Shown here piece by piece: positions 8,747-17,660 of a stretch of 64,000 nucleotides of DNA (positions within the stretch are counted from its first letter, which is position 1; each line of letters opens with the position of its first letter). Source of the DNA: Odoribacter sp. Z80 (GTDB lineage: Bacteria; Bacteroidota; Bacteroidia; Bacteroidales; Marinifilaceae); assembly GCF_009935865.1 (NCBI RefSeq), contig NZ_QWEL01000004.1, positions 124,001 through 188,000 of the forward strand, given 5' to 3'. The position numbers and the translations under genes were made by a program. The notes beneath the pieces were generated by a model. The model saw only the letters and a program-made list of their open reading frames with translations, was not told the origin of the DNA and searched no databases.

Positions 8747-10138
8747 TTACTCATTTCCTGTGCCATAGGCAATTTCATCATCAGGCGTGGGCAACACATA
8801 ATAAAGTGTCATATCATCCACCGGACAACGATAAAAACTCTGACAATTGTGACGTTTTAAAAAATAGAAATACTGTCCTTCTGCAAAGAAATCCTTACTG
8901 TATTCCAACTTCAAAGCTTCTATACGGGCATCCTCATCATAAGAATCATCTGCCTGGTAATTATTCACCCGGGAAATACCACGAATATTCCGTACCCGAT
9001 TGATATAAGTCACACTTTCCGACAAAGAAACCGACTCTGCCAAAATGTAATACATTTCAGACAAACGAATCAAAGGGATCTTTTCCCAATACAACACATT
9101 TTTACCCAAATACTTTCTGCACATTCTTCCGTTTACTCCGTGTATGAATCCGTAACCGTTCCGATAACGGATATCATTCAGTCCGATACCGCGCAAAGCC
9201 TCGAATACCGTTTCCGCATTCTCACGCGAAATGTACAATTCATTACCGTAAACCGTCAAATCCGCCCAATCGCTCCGAAGTTTTTCTTCCATATCATCCA
9301 TTCCAAGAGCAAAAAGCGTCTCATCAAACATGGAAACATCCTGACTATTGTTCACGACCAATTCCAAACCGCACTCATCAATCACTTCACGGGCTTTAAC
9401 AGCTGCATGCTCCTTGTCCCCAATCCACAAATAAACCCTGGCCAATAATCCTTTAACAGCAAATAGATTCATCCGATGTTGCCGATTATTTTCCAAATTA
9501 TCCCCTTGCAACAGACTTTCCGCTTCTTTCAAATCATCAATAATATGACCTGCTATCTCACTCGCCGGCAGTAAATCTTTCTGATCGGCATTCAACTCCG
9601 TACGCCAAGGCAAACACTTCATCTCCGGGTCCTTAGAATAAACAGGTCCGTACAAACGCAACAAGTCGAAATAATGGAATGCACGCAACCCCAACGCCTC
9701 ACCTTTCATCTGCTCCCAAAGTCCGTCAGTCACCAAAACATTTTTGCCGTTATCATCCAACCGTCTCAACAGATTATTCAAATTGGCTATCGTCTGGAAT
9801 AATTCCTGCCAGACAGTATTTACATATCCTTTGGCTCCGGTATTATTCTTGTAATCATAACGTTCCGCACGTCTGGCATCCGTCGGAGCCAAAGACGGGT
9901 CGTAATTGTCATAACGCTGTACCAGCTCCTCCAAATAACCGTAGGAGAGATTTTTCCCGTAATTCTCAGTTAACGTCATTCGGGCATATACTCCAATCAA
10001 GGCGCTTTTATAACCGTTTTCCGATGTAAACAATTTATCGGATTCCACCTCTTGCTTGGGAGAAACATTCACCCAATCCGAACAAGCGGTCAACAATGCA
10101 GCCAATGCCATTCCTGTGATTATTATTGCTTTTTTCAT
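8747..10138 (-). CDS. SusD/RagB-like nutrient-binding lipoprotein
   Basis: 463 residues from the second of two tandem ATGs, which puts the GGAGG at a better distance (5 nt). The lipobox is ALLTAC, followed by SDWVNVSPKQEVESDKLF, the usual SusD entry. TPR-like helices follow (EALGLRAFHYFDLLRLYGP is the family signature), and the end is YYVLPTPDDEIAYGTGNE. SusD proteins lid the SusC barrel and capture ligand at the surface. It is paired 16 bp downstream of susC. With a protease and no glycosidase in the unit, the ligand is more likely peptide or protein-derived than glycan, as in the RagAB peptide importer; that is inference. Confidence 0.93.
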   Translation of the reverse strand: MKKAIIITGMALAALLTACSDWVNVSPKQEVESDKLFTSENGYKSALIGVYARMTLTENYGKNLSYGYLEELVQRYDNYDPSLAPTDARRAERYDYKNNTGAKGYVNTVWQELFQTIANLNNLLRRLDDNGKNVLVTDGLWEQMKGEALGLRAFHYFDLLRLYGPVYSKDPEMKCLPWRTELNADQKDLLPASEIAGHIIDDLKEAESLLQGDNLENNRQHRMNLFAVKGLLARVYLWIGDKEHAAVKAREVIDECGLELVVNNSQDVSMFDETLFALGMDDMEEKLRSDWADLTVYGNELYISRENAETVFEALRGIGLNDIRYRNGYGFIHGVNGRMCRKYLGKNVLYWEKIPLIRLSEMYYILAESVSLSESVTYINRVRNIRGISRVNNYQADDSYDEDARIEALKLEYSKDFFAEGQYFYFLKRHNCQSFYRCPVDDMTLYYVLPTPDDEIAYGTGNE

Positions 10139-10154
10139 CATAACCTCCCTCTTA

Positions 10155-13100
10155 TTAATTAAACAACACAGACACAGAAAGATTGAAACTCCGGGCAAAC
10201 GGATAATCCAATCCCCGTTCCTGTTTCACTGTGGAAATCCGGCCGATATCCTGCATGGAAGCATTCAGCGACAGACTGGCAATTTTACACGTTTCCAGGA
10301 ACTTGAAATACTTCGGTTCAAAACGGTAACCGATAGCTACTGAAGTGAATGCAAACTCATTGTAACGCTGCAAGAAACGGGTACTTGTCGGAGTATGCTG
10401 GTCTTCAATACTGATTCTCTTATACTTCGCATAACGGTTCGTCGGACTCCAACGGTCGGCACCACCGGCCCGTTTATCCACATTTCCGGAAATATTCGAA
10501 TTTTCAATCTTATCCAATAAAGTCTGATTGAAACGGTCAGCTCCCCATTGGAAAGAAAATCCTAAGTTTACACTCAGATTCTTCCACATAAACGAGGAAG
10601 GAATGGTTCCACGTACCTTGGGCTCTGTATCACCCACCGGTATTTTGTCGGCAGCATCCCAGACAAAGGTTTTCTCTCCGTTCAGTTTCCGGAATAGTTC
10701 CTCTCCTGTAGCAGGATCAATTCCTAACGAAGGCACTAATTTGATTACCGAAGTGGATTCGCCTTCCTCATAAATCGGCAAAATCTCATTCCGATTGTTC
10801 AGATTATTCTGGTTCATCTCCTTCAATTCATTGGAAAGTTTCTTGATCACGTTCCGGTTATGGGTAAAGTTCACACCTAAGGACCATTGGATTTGCCGCT
10901 CATAATCACTGATCAACAAACCGTTTAAAGTAACGTCAATACCCTCATTCAACACCGCGCCGACATTCCGCGTCAATGTCGGGAAACCCGTTGAAGGCTG
11001 AATGTTTGTCGACAGCAACATCTGGTCTGTATAGTTGTGATAATAAGAAGCGGATAAATTCAAACGGCTGTTCCATAAACCAACCTCCAAATTCACCGAT
11101 TTCGCTTTTGTCTTCGACCATTTCAACGCAGGATTACCGATTCCCATCAACTGCGCCCCCAAAACATCCGCTCCCGGATAAGGAAACATCAGGTCAGTAA
11201 AAGAATAAGTTTCTTTTGCCTGATAAGGAGAATAACTCTGCGAACCGGTAACACCCATGTTGGCTGTCAGCGTCAGGTTGGAAATAATTGTTCCGGCCAG
11301 CCATTTTTCCCGCTGCATGTTCCAGCGGACACCCACCGACCAGAAAGGTGCCATCTTGGTATCCGAACCAAACTGCGAAGAAATATCACCATGAACATTG
11401 AAATCCACAGAATAGCGTTGGTCATACATATAGTTCAAACTACCCAAGACACCCACCGACCGATTCGTAGATTCATTACCATTCACATCCCGGTCCATCT
11501 CAAAAGCAAACAGGAAATCCGTCATGTTATCGTCCGGAAAACCTTTGGCAGACAGATTGACACCATCGCTTTTAGATGATTCAACATTCCATCGTGCCAA
11601 CGCAAATAATCCATGCTTGCCTTTTACGTAATTATAATTCAATGAAGCATTTGCACTCCATCCTATCGACTCACCTATGCTTTTTGCATAAGTACCGCGT
11701 TGGGTGATATCTTCTACTTTTTCAGGTGCAAAATCTGTATGATGTGATGATTTGAATTGCTCAGACCTTGCATGGCTCTTGGTAAACGATACCTGGCCAT
11801 TTACACGCAAATTATCCAAAATCGCATACTCCAAAGAAAAATTATCCACTACGCTGAAATTTTTCGTCAAATCTTTATACGGAAACTGCGTATTATACAA
11901 CGGATTGGTTATCGTTACCCGATTACTTCCGACAGCCATCGGTTTCATTTCAATGACGTTCTGGTATTGTCCGTTTTCATCCGTCAGACGATAATAAGGA
12001 TTCAACTTCGTATACTCTGAAAATGAACCGTAAGGCGAATTGTTTGCATCCGTATTCGTCATATTCAATGAGTTGCTGATATTCCATTTCTTCCGGCGAT
12101 AGGACAATACTAAATTTAATCCCACATTGGTACGGTCCGAACCCTTCATGACTCCGTATTCACTGCCGTAATTCAGGCCCAAAGAATAACGGATAGCCTC
12201 GTCTCCGCCTTCAATACCCAATGTATGACGATGGGTAACAGCAGTACGCAACGGTTGCGACAACCAATACGTATTGACTCCACGCAAAACCTCCTCTTTG
12301 TACCTGTTGTAGTAATTCAACATATCAGTAGTGGTAAACAATCCGGCACGGCGTTCATATTCCAATTTCTCGGAAGCATTCATCAGATTATAATCCGAAA
12401 GGTCCGGCACGGAAACACCGACATTCCCGCTGTAATTCAAGGTCAGCGCACCCGGTTTCGGTTTCTTGGTCTCGAATACAATCACCCCGTTGGAGGCCTT
12501 CGAACCATACATCGCCGTACCGGCAGCATCTTTCAATATCGTGATGGACTCCACTCGCTCCGGATCCAAATCGACAATCCGCTGCAAGGAAGTTTCAAAA
12601 CCATCCAAAATAAACAAGGGCATATTGGGACGATTGGAATAATCTCCCATCATCATCTGGAAATTAGTCGGGTCGCTTGCCCCCAATTGCACATCTCCAC
12701 GCAACCGAAATTCCGGCAATTTATTCGGGTCCGAACCATACTGATTGTTCTCTATAACATGAAAACTCGGATCAAATATAGACAATGCCTGCAACAAATT
12801 ATTCGGGTTGAGTCGTTTTAACTCTTCTCCCTTCACCGTAACATAACGGCCGGTAAAACCGGAAACTTTCCTGGGCGCCATACCCGTCACCACCACTCCT
12901 TCCAACTCGGCAACCATGGGTGTCAATTTTACAGTAACATTTTCCAGATTACCGGTAGCCGGCAGTTTCACCTCCTCGGTCTGATAACCGATATAACTGA
13001 CAACCAATGCTGTCGCTCCACCTTCTATCAATTCGATATGAAATTTCCCATCCACATCCGTCACTACTCCCACACCCCGCTGTTCCTTCAAAACAATACT

Positions 13101-13529
13101 TGCCCCGATCAAAGCTTCTCCGGTTTTGACATCAAGGACCGTACCGTTCACTTTCTGCACGCCGATAGACGGCATCTGAGTTTTAGGCCGCAACACAACC
13201 GTATGGTTCAATTGATACTCCACATCCACAGAATAATTCGCCAGCACCTGTCCTATCACATTACGCAATTCCTGGTCTTTAAAATCGACAGTAATTCTTT
13301 TCGAAAAATCCAAAGCTGAATGATTGTAAAAGAAACGAACATCCGCCGCTTTACCGATTTTATTCAATACCTCCTCCACCGTTTCATTGGTTGCCTGCAG
13401 TGAAATTTTCTTTTTCTGGTACTCATCCTCTCCGGCAGCCCTCAATCCCCCGGAAAAAACCAGCATAAACAAGGCAAAAACAAGGAATCGGTATCCTGAC
13501 ATACCTTGTAATAGTCTTTTTTTCCACAT
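10155..13529 (-). CDS. SusC/RagA-like TonB-dependent transporter with STN domain
   Basis: 1124 residues. Signal peptide ~1-31; STN (secretin/TonB N-terminal) domain ~40-113; carboxypeptidase-regulatory-like beta-sandwich ~126-210 (NGTVLDVKTGEALIGAS); plug ~225-355 with DLDPERVESITILKDAAGTA and YGSKASNGVIVFETK; then a 22-strand barrel ending in aromatic FNLSVSVLFN. It imports ligand across the outer membrane using TonB energy. The STN domain is the part that signals to FecR-type anti-sigma factors, and a FecR gene and an ECF sigma gene begin this same unit, so substrate-triggered autoregulation is expected. Its SusD partner follows directly. Confidence 0.95.
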   Translation of the reverse strand: MWKKRLLQGMSGYRFLVFALFMLVFSGGLRAAGEDEYQKKKISLQATNETVEEVLNKIGKAADVRFFYNHSALDFSKRITVDFKDQELRNVIGQVLANYSVDVEYQLNHTVVLRPKTQMPSIGVQKVNGTVLDVKTGEALIGASIVLKEQRGVGVVTDVDGKFHIELIEGGATALVVSYIGYQTEEVKLPATGNLENVTVKLTPMVAELEGVVVTGMAPRKVSGFTGRYVTVKGEELKRLNPNNLLQALSIFDPSFHVIENNQYGSDPNKLPEFRLRGDVQLGASDPTNFQMMMGDYSNRPNMPLFILDGFETSLQRIVDLDPERVESITILKDAAGTAMYGSKASNGVIVFETKKPKPGALTLNYSGNVGVSVPDLSDYNLMNASEKLEYERRAGLFTTTDMLNYYNRYKEEVLRGVNTYWLSQPLRTAVTHRHTLGIEGGDEAIRYSLGLNYGSEYGVMKGSDRTNVGLNLVLSYRRKKWNISNSLNMTNTDANNSPYGSFSEYTKLNPYYRLTDENGQYQNVIEMKPMAVGSNRVTITNPLYNTQFPYKDLTKNFSVVDNFSLEYAILDNLRVNGQVSFTKSHARSEQFKSSHHTDFAPEKVEDITQRGTYAKSIGESIGWSANASLNYNYVKGKHGLFALARWNVESSKSDGVNLSAKGFPDDNMTDFLFAFEMDRDVNGNESTNRSVGVLGSLNYMYDQRYSVDFNVHGDISSQFGSDTKMAPFWSVGVRWNMQREKWLAGTIISNLTLTANMGVTGSQSYSPYQAKETYSFTDLMFPYPGADVLGAQLMGIGNPALKWSKTKAKSVNLEVGLWNSRLNLSASYYHNYTDQMLLSTNIQPSTGFPTLTRNVGAVLNEGIDVTLNGLLISDYERQIQWSLGVNFTHNRNVIKKLSNELKEMNQNNLNNRNEILPIYEEGESTSVIKLVPSLGIDPATGEELFRKLNGEKTFVWDAADKIPVGDTEPKVRGTIPSSFMWKNLSVNLGFSFQWGADRFNQTLLDKIENSNISGNVDKRAGGADRWSPTNRYAKYKRISIEDQHTPTSTRFLQRYNEFAFTSVAIGYRFEPKYFKFLETCKIASLSLNASMQDIGRISTVKQERGLDYPFARSFNLSVSVLFN

Positions 13530-13576
13530 AATTTAAATATTTAAGTTAGTAAATGCACATCGACTTACACACAGGT

Positions 13577-14551
13577 CTATTTCTGCATTTCGGTCAATTC
13601 TTTTCTATAAGTTTTGTCTTTATTGTATTTTTTGAAATACTCTTTGCTGAGTTTGGCAATCAGGTCAAAATCATCCCGTTGGGAGGTCAGTGCATCGTAA
13701 AACAGAATATACAAAGCGGCATCCCGGACATTCCCGTCATAAAAAGCCACCAAGCCGTCATAGGACTTCTGTAAATCCCTGACATACTTCCACTCTTGTC
13801 CGGCATTCCGAGCTTTCAGTTTGTCGGTATACTCCTTATAATCGAGCAACCAGCTTTTATAAGTAAAACTTTTCAACGCAGCTTTGGAATCTTTCACCCG
13901 ATAACCATCCAGCACATTCCAATAACCGGCGGGAATACAATCACCGATATGCTTTTTCGCCACATCCGACACGACATAAGGATATTTCACTAAATTGGAA
14001 AGATACATGCCTTCCAACTCCGCATAAACATATTCATAAGCAAAAGGATTTACGCGGGAACGCACCGCCTCCAGCAACTCCTGCTCCTTCTTCCAGTTGG
14101 CCTGTGTCTCTGCATAATATTTGTCTGCCGGCACCTGCGTCACTACTGCCGCAAGCGGATTGGTCTTATAACGTCCGGCAACCCGGTGATTACGTCCGTC
14201 ACGGATGGCTTCATTGAGGGCCACTGCCGAAGGGGTTCCGCTAAACTCTGCCGTCCGGTAATTCTTTCCGTCATAATGAATGTCAGCATGAATCTCATCA
14301 CCCGGACATACCATCAACCACAGCCACAAATTGATTTTTACCAAGGCCGGTTCTTTCAATTCCACTTCAAATTCCATACGCTGCCCTGAAACATAAGGAA
14401 ATTGCATATTATTGTCCGGATTGTCAATAAATTCGAAATCAATGACCTTTCCGTTATAACCGTCGGCAACAGCACTGATTTTAGTCACTTTCTGTGCGTG
14501 CAGCCCCCAAACGAGCAAACAGCTGCACAAACCTAAAAACCATTTTTTCAT
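13577..14551 (-). CDS. Secreted protein resembling a TlpA N-terminal half without thioredoxin domain
   Basis: 324 residues with a signal peptide (MKKWFLGLCSCLLVWGLHAQ). Residues ~25-110 look like the DUF4369-type beta domain found in front of TlpA domains (ISAVADGYNGKVIDFEFID; VCPGDEIHADIHYDGK), and ~120-324 are mainly helical with many Tyr/Lys. No CXXC motif or thioredoxin fold is present. Its start MKKW and spacing echo the TlpA-like gene just upstream (7 bp gap), so it could be a paralogue that lost the catalytic domain. Function unknown; it may bind the same target as the TlpA proteins. No stop or frameshift suggests decay. Confidence 0.75.
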   Translation of the reverse strand: MKKWFLGLCSCLLVWGLHAQKVTKISAVADGYNGKVIDFEFIDNPDNNMQFPYVSGQRMEFEVELKEPALVKINLWLWLMVCPGDEIHADIHYDGKNYRTAEFSGTPSAVALNEAIRDGRNHRVAGRYKTNPLAAVVTQVPADKYYAETQANWKKEQELLEAVRSRVNPFAYEYVYAELEGMYLSNLVKYPYVVSDVAKKHIGDCIPAGYWNVLDGYRVKDSKAALKSFTYKSWLLDYKEYTDKLKARNAGQEWKYVRDLQKSYDGLVAFYDGNVRDAALYILFYDALTSQRDDFDLIAKLSKEYFKKYNKDKTYRKELTEMQK

Positions 14552-14557
14552 AGCAAC

Positions 14558-15697
14558 TTACTTTTTCTTCTTTAACAAAGATTTGATGGTATTCACCAAC
14601 TGCTCTCCCCGGAGGTCAAGCGCTTCCACTTTCCCTTCCGGATTAATCAATACAGTATAAGGCACCGCACTCAGATTATATTTCCGGGCTACCGGACCTT
14701 CCCACACTAAAAAATCGCAAGCTTGCGGCCAGGTCATGCCCAAATCCTTCACCGCTTTTTTCCAATCGGCTTCTTTTTTGTCCAGGGATATACCGATAAT
14801 CTCCAGACCTTTTCCTTTACATTCCTTGTAAAGCTTCACGACATTCGGCATCTCCCGGCGACACGGTCCGCACCACGAAGCCCAGAAATCCAACAAGACA
14901 TATTTTCCGGCATAATTTTTCAATTCTATTTCTTCACCGTTCATACTGCGAATGACAAAAGCCGGTGCTTCACAGCCAACCTTGAACTCCTTATTGGCTA
15001 TCACCTCGTCCAACTCTTTGGTGTAAGGATGGTTATTCAGGCAAGTGTCCAATTGGCTGCGCAAGGCTTTCAATTCATCCAACGACAGTTCGCCGGTCAT
15101 CTCAAACAAAAGAATGAAAGGCGCAAAAGCCAACTCTTTATAATACCTCACCATGCCTTTTTCCATCTCCAGCTTGCTTTCGTTCTGAAAACGGGTTCGG
15201 TAATTGAAATTCTCAGCCTGCTGTTCGGGAGTCCCCATTCCAAAACGCGCCCAGTCTGTAACAGCTGCCAGACGTATACTGTCTTTTTTATATTCAACAA
15301 ACAACTGGTGCAAATTCCACAAATTATTGTTGACAGAACCTTCACTCCTGGCTCCTAAGAAATAGTCAGCACGCATACGTATCCGAATGTTTCCCGGCTC
15401 TAGGAATATCGGTGCCAATTGTCCGTCTGCACTCTGGATAAAATGGATAACAGAATGCTCCGGTGCCTCACCGGTAAAACGGAAACGCCCATCCACAACC
15501 TCACAACTGTCAATACGCGTCTGAGGTCCGTGTATACGCTCCTCCCTCACCAAATACACTTTTCCACGGTATTCACCACTGATACCACCGTTGATTTCAT
15601 ACACTTTCGCATTTCCGGATGCCGTTTTCCCGTTCTGTTGTCCGAACGTCCACTCTGCCACCAATAGGCAACATCCTAAGATTATCCACTTTTTCAT
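14558..15697 (-). CDS. TlpA-family thiol:disulfide oxidoreductase with DUF4369-like N-terminus
   Basis: 379 residues with a signal peptide (MKKWIILGCCLLVAEWTFGQ). Residues ~30-130 are the DUF4369-like beta domain (IDSCEVVDGRFRFTGEAPEH), ~140-230 a helical linker, and ~240-379 a thioredoxin fold with redox motif WCGPC in DFWASWCGPCRREMP and a cis-proline in SAVPY. It is an exported reductase. It lies between the FecR gene (34 bp) and the thioredoxin-less secreted protein, so it is probably produced with the SusCD system. The locus has a second full TlpA at its far end. Confidence 0.9.
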   Translation of the reverse strand: MKKWIILGCCLLVAEWTFGQQNGKTASGNAKVYEINGGISGEYRGKVYLVREERIHGPQTRIDSCEVVDGRFRFTGEAPEHSVIHFIQSADGQLAPIFLEPGNIRIRMRADYFLGARSEGSVNNNLWNLHQLFVEYKKDSIRLAAVTDWARFGMGTPEQQAENFNYRTRFQNESKLEMEKGMVRYYKELAFAPFILLFEMTGELSLDELKALRSQLDTCLNNHPYTKELDEVIANKEFKVGCEAPAFVIRSMNGEEIELKNYAGKYVLLDFWASWCGPCRREMPNVVKLYKECKGKGLEIIGISLDKKEADWKKAVKDLGMTWPQACDFLVWEGPVARKYNLSAVPYTVLINPEGKVEALDLRGEQLVNTIKSLLKKKK

Positions 15698-15731
15698 TCG
15701 TTTGATCTTAAATTAATATTGTATAACTATA

Positions 15732-16928
15732 CTATTGAATCATCACTACTTTCCCCTTCCGGGAACACTTCACATCCGACACTTTTTCCAAACGGGCAAG
15801 AAACACTTCTATCGCTTCTTCTTTATTCACCACACCGGTATAAGTCGTACGGGCTGCCACTTCTCCCTTCAATACAATTTCCACATCGTACCAATATTGT
15901 AAAGTCGAAGCCACTTCCGTCAGATTGCATTTTTTAAACACATAAAAACCCCGTCGCCAGGCCAGAACATCGGCAACATCCACCTTCCGGATATCTATTT
16001 TTCCGGAGCTTTCTTCTAAAGACAATTGATTACCAGGAGTAAGGGTATATTTTTTTTCTCCCACCCGCGTAGCTATTTTTCCTTCAGACAAAACAACCTT
16101 TGTCTCGTTTTCATGCAGATAAGCACGCACATTAAAACAAGTGCCTAACACTTCGATACTCATCCCGTCCACCACAACTGAAAAAGGCCGCCGACTATCT
16201 TTGGCCACCTCAAGATAAACTTCACCACTGGCATATACCGTGCGGGAATCCGCAGCAAATTTCACAGGGTAACGTATAGAAGAAGCTGCGTTCATCCATA
16301 CTTTCGTACCGTCACTGAGGACAAAATAAAAATCACACATCGGCGGCACACTCACCGTATTGTAAACCAATTCAGAATAAGAAAAAGTATCTGCATGCTG
16401 ATACGGAAATCCATTTTCTGCCATCACTTGCTGCCCTGCCACTGTACTCTCCAACACCAGGCCCTTCTCCGGAATCACAATCCGTTCTCCGGAAGCCAGG
16501 GTCAGAACAGGTCGCCTGCTGCTATCCGCCACCTCCAGCTCCTGTGACAATACATTACCCGGGAACGATTCCAATTGGATTGCCTGCCATTGCAACCAAC
16601 CACCACTCAACAACAACATCAATACAGCACATGCCGCCCATCGGTAAATTCTCCGCCTAAAAGTCAATTGCCGGCGTCTCTGCAAAAAATCATGAAAAGC
16701 AGATTGAACGTCCTCCTCACAGTAGTTGTGAATCTTCTCCCGCATAGTCTGCTCTGCACAAATCCGTCCGAACAATACCCTGTGTTCTTCACTCTCATCC
16801 ACCCAGGAATCCAACTCTTCACGCCGTTGCTCCGATAGTGTACCAGCTAAAAAGCCGGATATCAATCCAGATAACTCAAAAAACTGTTTACGATTATTTA
16901 AAAACCACACTTTACGCTTTTTTACCAA
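15732..16928 (-). CDS. FecR-family anti-sigma factor
   Basis: About 398 residues if the TTG at 16928 is the start; no ATG occurs in frame before residue ~62, so the exact start is uncertain. A cytoplasmic N-terminal anti-sigma part (~15-90) is followed by one membrane segment (~97-112, AVLMLLLSGGWL), a FecR beta domain (~195-290, with RPFSVVVDGMSIEVLGTCFNV split over two strands) and a DUF4974 C-terminal domain (~330-398). Such proteins hold an ECF sigma factor and receive a signal from the STN domain of a TonB-dependent transporter. The sigma gene lies 62 bp upstream and the STN-bearing SusC three genes downstream, so the complete relay is in one unit. Confidence 0.93.
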   Translation of the reverse strand: MVKKRKVWFLNNRKQFFELSGLISGFLAGTLSEQRREELDSWVDESEEHRVLFGRICAEQTMREKIHNYCEEDVQSAFHDFLQRRRQLTFRRRIYRWAACAVLMLLLSGGWLQWQAIQLESFPGNVLSQELEVADSSRRPVLTLASGERIVIPEKGLVLESTVAGQQVMAENGFPYQHADTFSYSELVYNTVSVPPMCDFYFVLSDGTKVWMNAASSIRYPVKFAADSRTVYASGEVYLEVAKDSRRPFSVVVDGMSIEVLGTCFNVRAYLHENETKVVLSEGKIATRVGEKKYTLTPGNQLSLEESSGKIDIRKVDVADVLAWRRGFYVFKKCNLTEVASTLQYWYDVEIVLKGEVAARTTYTGVVNKEEAIEVFLARLEKVSDVKCSRKGKVVMIQ

Positions 16929-16990
16929 TTATATTTACAATACGCACCACACACTAAAAAGGGGGTGTCTGATAAAAAAACACGGTGATT

Positions 16991-17554
16991 TTATAAAGAA
17001 GATATTAAAAAACAGAGGAAAGGATTATCAAGCAAACGTAAAAGTTTACGTCTGCCGTTCTTCTTATGGTCTTTAACGGTTTCTTCCGAAATATGAAGCT
17101 TGGAGGCAATCTCAGAAGCTTTCAGCCCCTCCAGCGAAAGAAGCATCACCAACCGGCACTGTGGCGGTAAAGTATCAATAGCAGCCATCAAATGAGCATA
17201 CACATCCTCTTCAAGCACTTTTTCCCAAAAATGTTCTAATTGCTCACCAGAATGCAATACTGCTTGTCTGTATCTGTTCCGGACTTTCTGCTTACGGAAA
17301 TAACTGATACACCTGTTTTTTAAAGCACTATACAGAAAATATTTCACTTCATCGGCCGTTTCAAAACGATGAGAAACCTCCAACAAAGAAACAAACACCT
17401 CTTGTACCAAATCAGCCGCCACTTCCTCATCCTTTACATAATAACAAGCCACCGTCTTTAATGCAGTGTAATACACACTGTACAAATGACCATAGGCTCT
17501 GTTATCTTTCTGCGACAGATATGTTAATAAAAGTCCGGTGTCCGAAATCTGCAT
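16991..17554 (-). CDS. ECF-type RNA polymerase sigma factor
   Basis: 187 residues. Region 2 is at ~25-95 (AADLVQEVFVSLLE, YFLYSALKNRCISYFRKQ) and region 4 at ~125-180 with the helix-turn-helix LKASEIASKLHISEETVKDH. It belongs to the Bacteroidota FecI-like group that pairs with FecR anti-sigma factors. It is the first gene of the minus-strand unit and has a TATATTTG -7 box at 17575-17582, about 20 bp before its start. It is predicted to drive the SusCD locus after release by the FecR protein. Confidence 0.94.
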   Translation of the reverse strand: MQISDTGLLLTYLSQKDNRAYGHLYSVYYTALKTVACYYVKDEEVAADLVQEVFVSLLEVSHRFETADEVKYFLYSALKNRCISYFRKQKVRNRYRQAVLHSGEQLEHFWEKVLEEDVYAHLMAAIDTLPPQCRLVMLLSLEGLKASEIASKLHISEETVKDHKKNGRRKLLRLLDNPFLCFLISSL

Positions 17555-17574
17555 TTATTTAATTTTAACAATGG

Positions 17575-17582
17575 CAAATATA
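17575..17582 (-). promoter_or_regulatory. -7 box for the ECF sigma gene
   Basis: Minus-strand TATATTTG, an exact match to the Bacteroidota TAnnTTTG element, 20 bp before the sigma-factor ATG. No clear -33 element was seen. Confidence 0.6.
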
Positions 17583-17624
17583 CAAGTTAACCCATATTTT
17601 TATAACTACTTTCCCCCCTTTTTT

Positions 17625-17632
17625 TACTTTTG
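17625..17632 (+). promoter_or_regulatory. -7 box for the alpha/beta hydrolase gene
   Basis: Plus-strand TACTTTTG (TAnnTTTG), 28 bp before the ATG at 17661. It is divergent from the sigma-factor promoter about 45 bp away. Confidence 0.55.
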
Positions 17633-17660
17633 AGCGTTTTTAAGAAAAATATAAACCATC

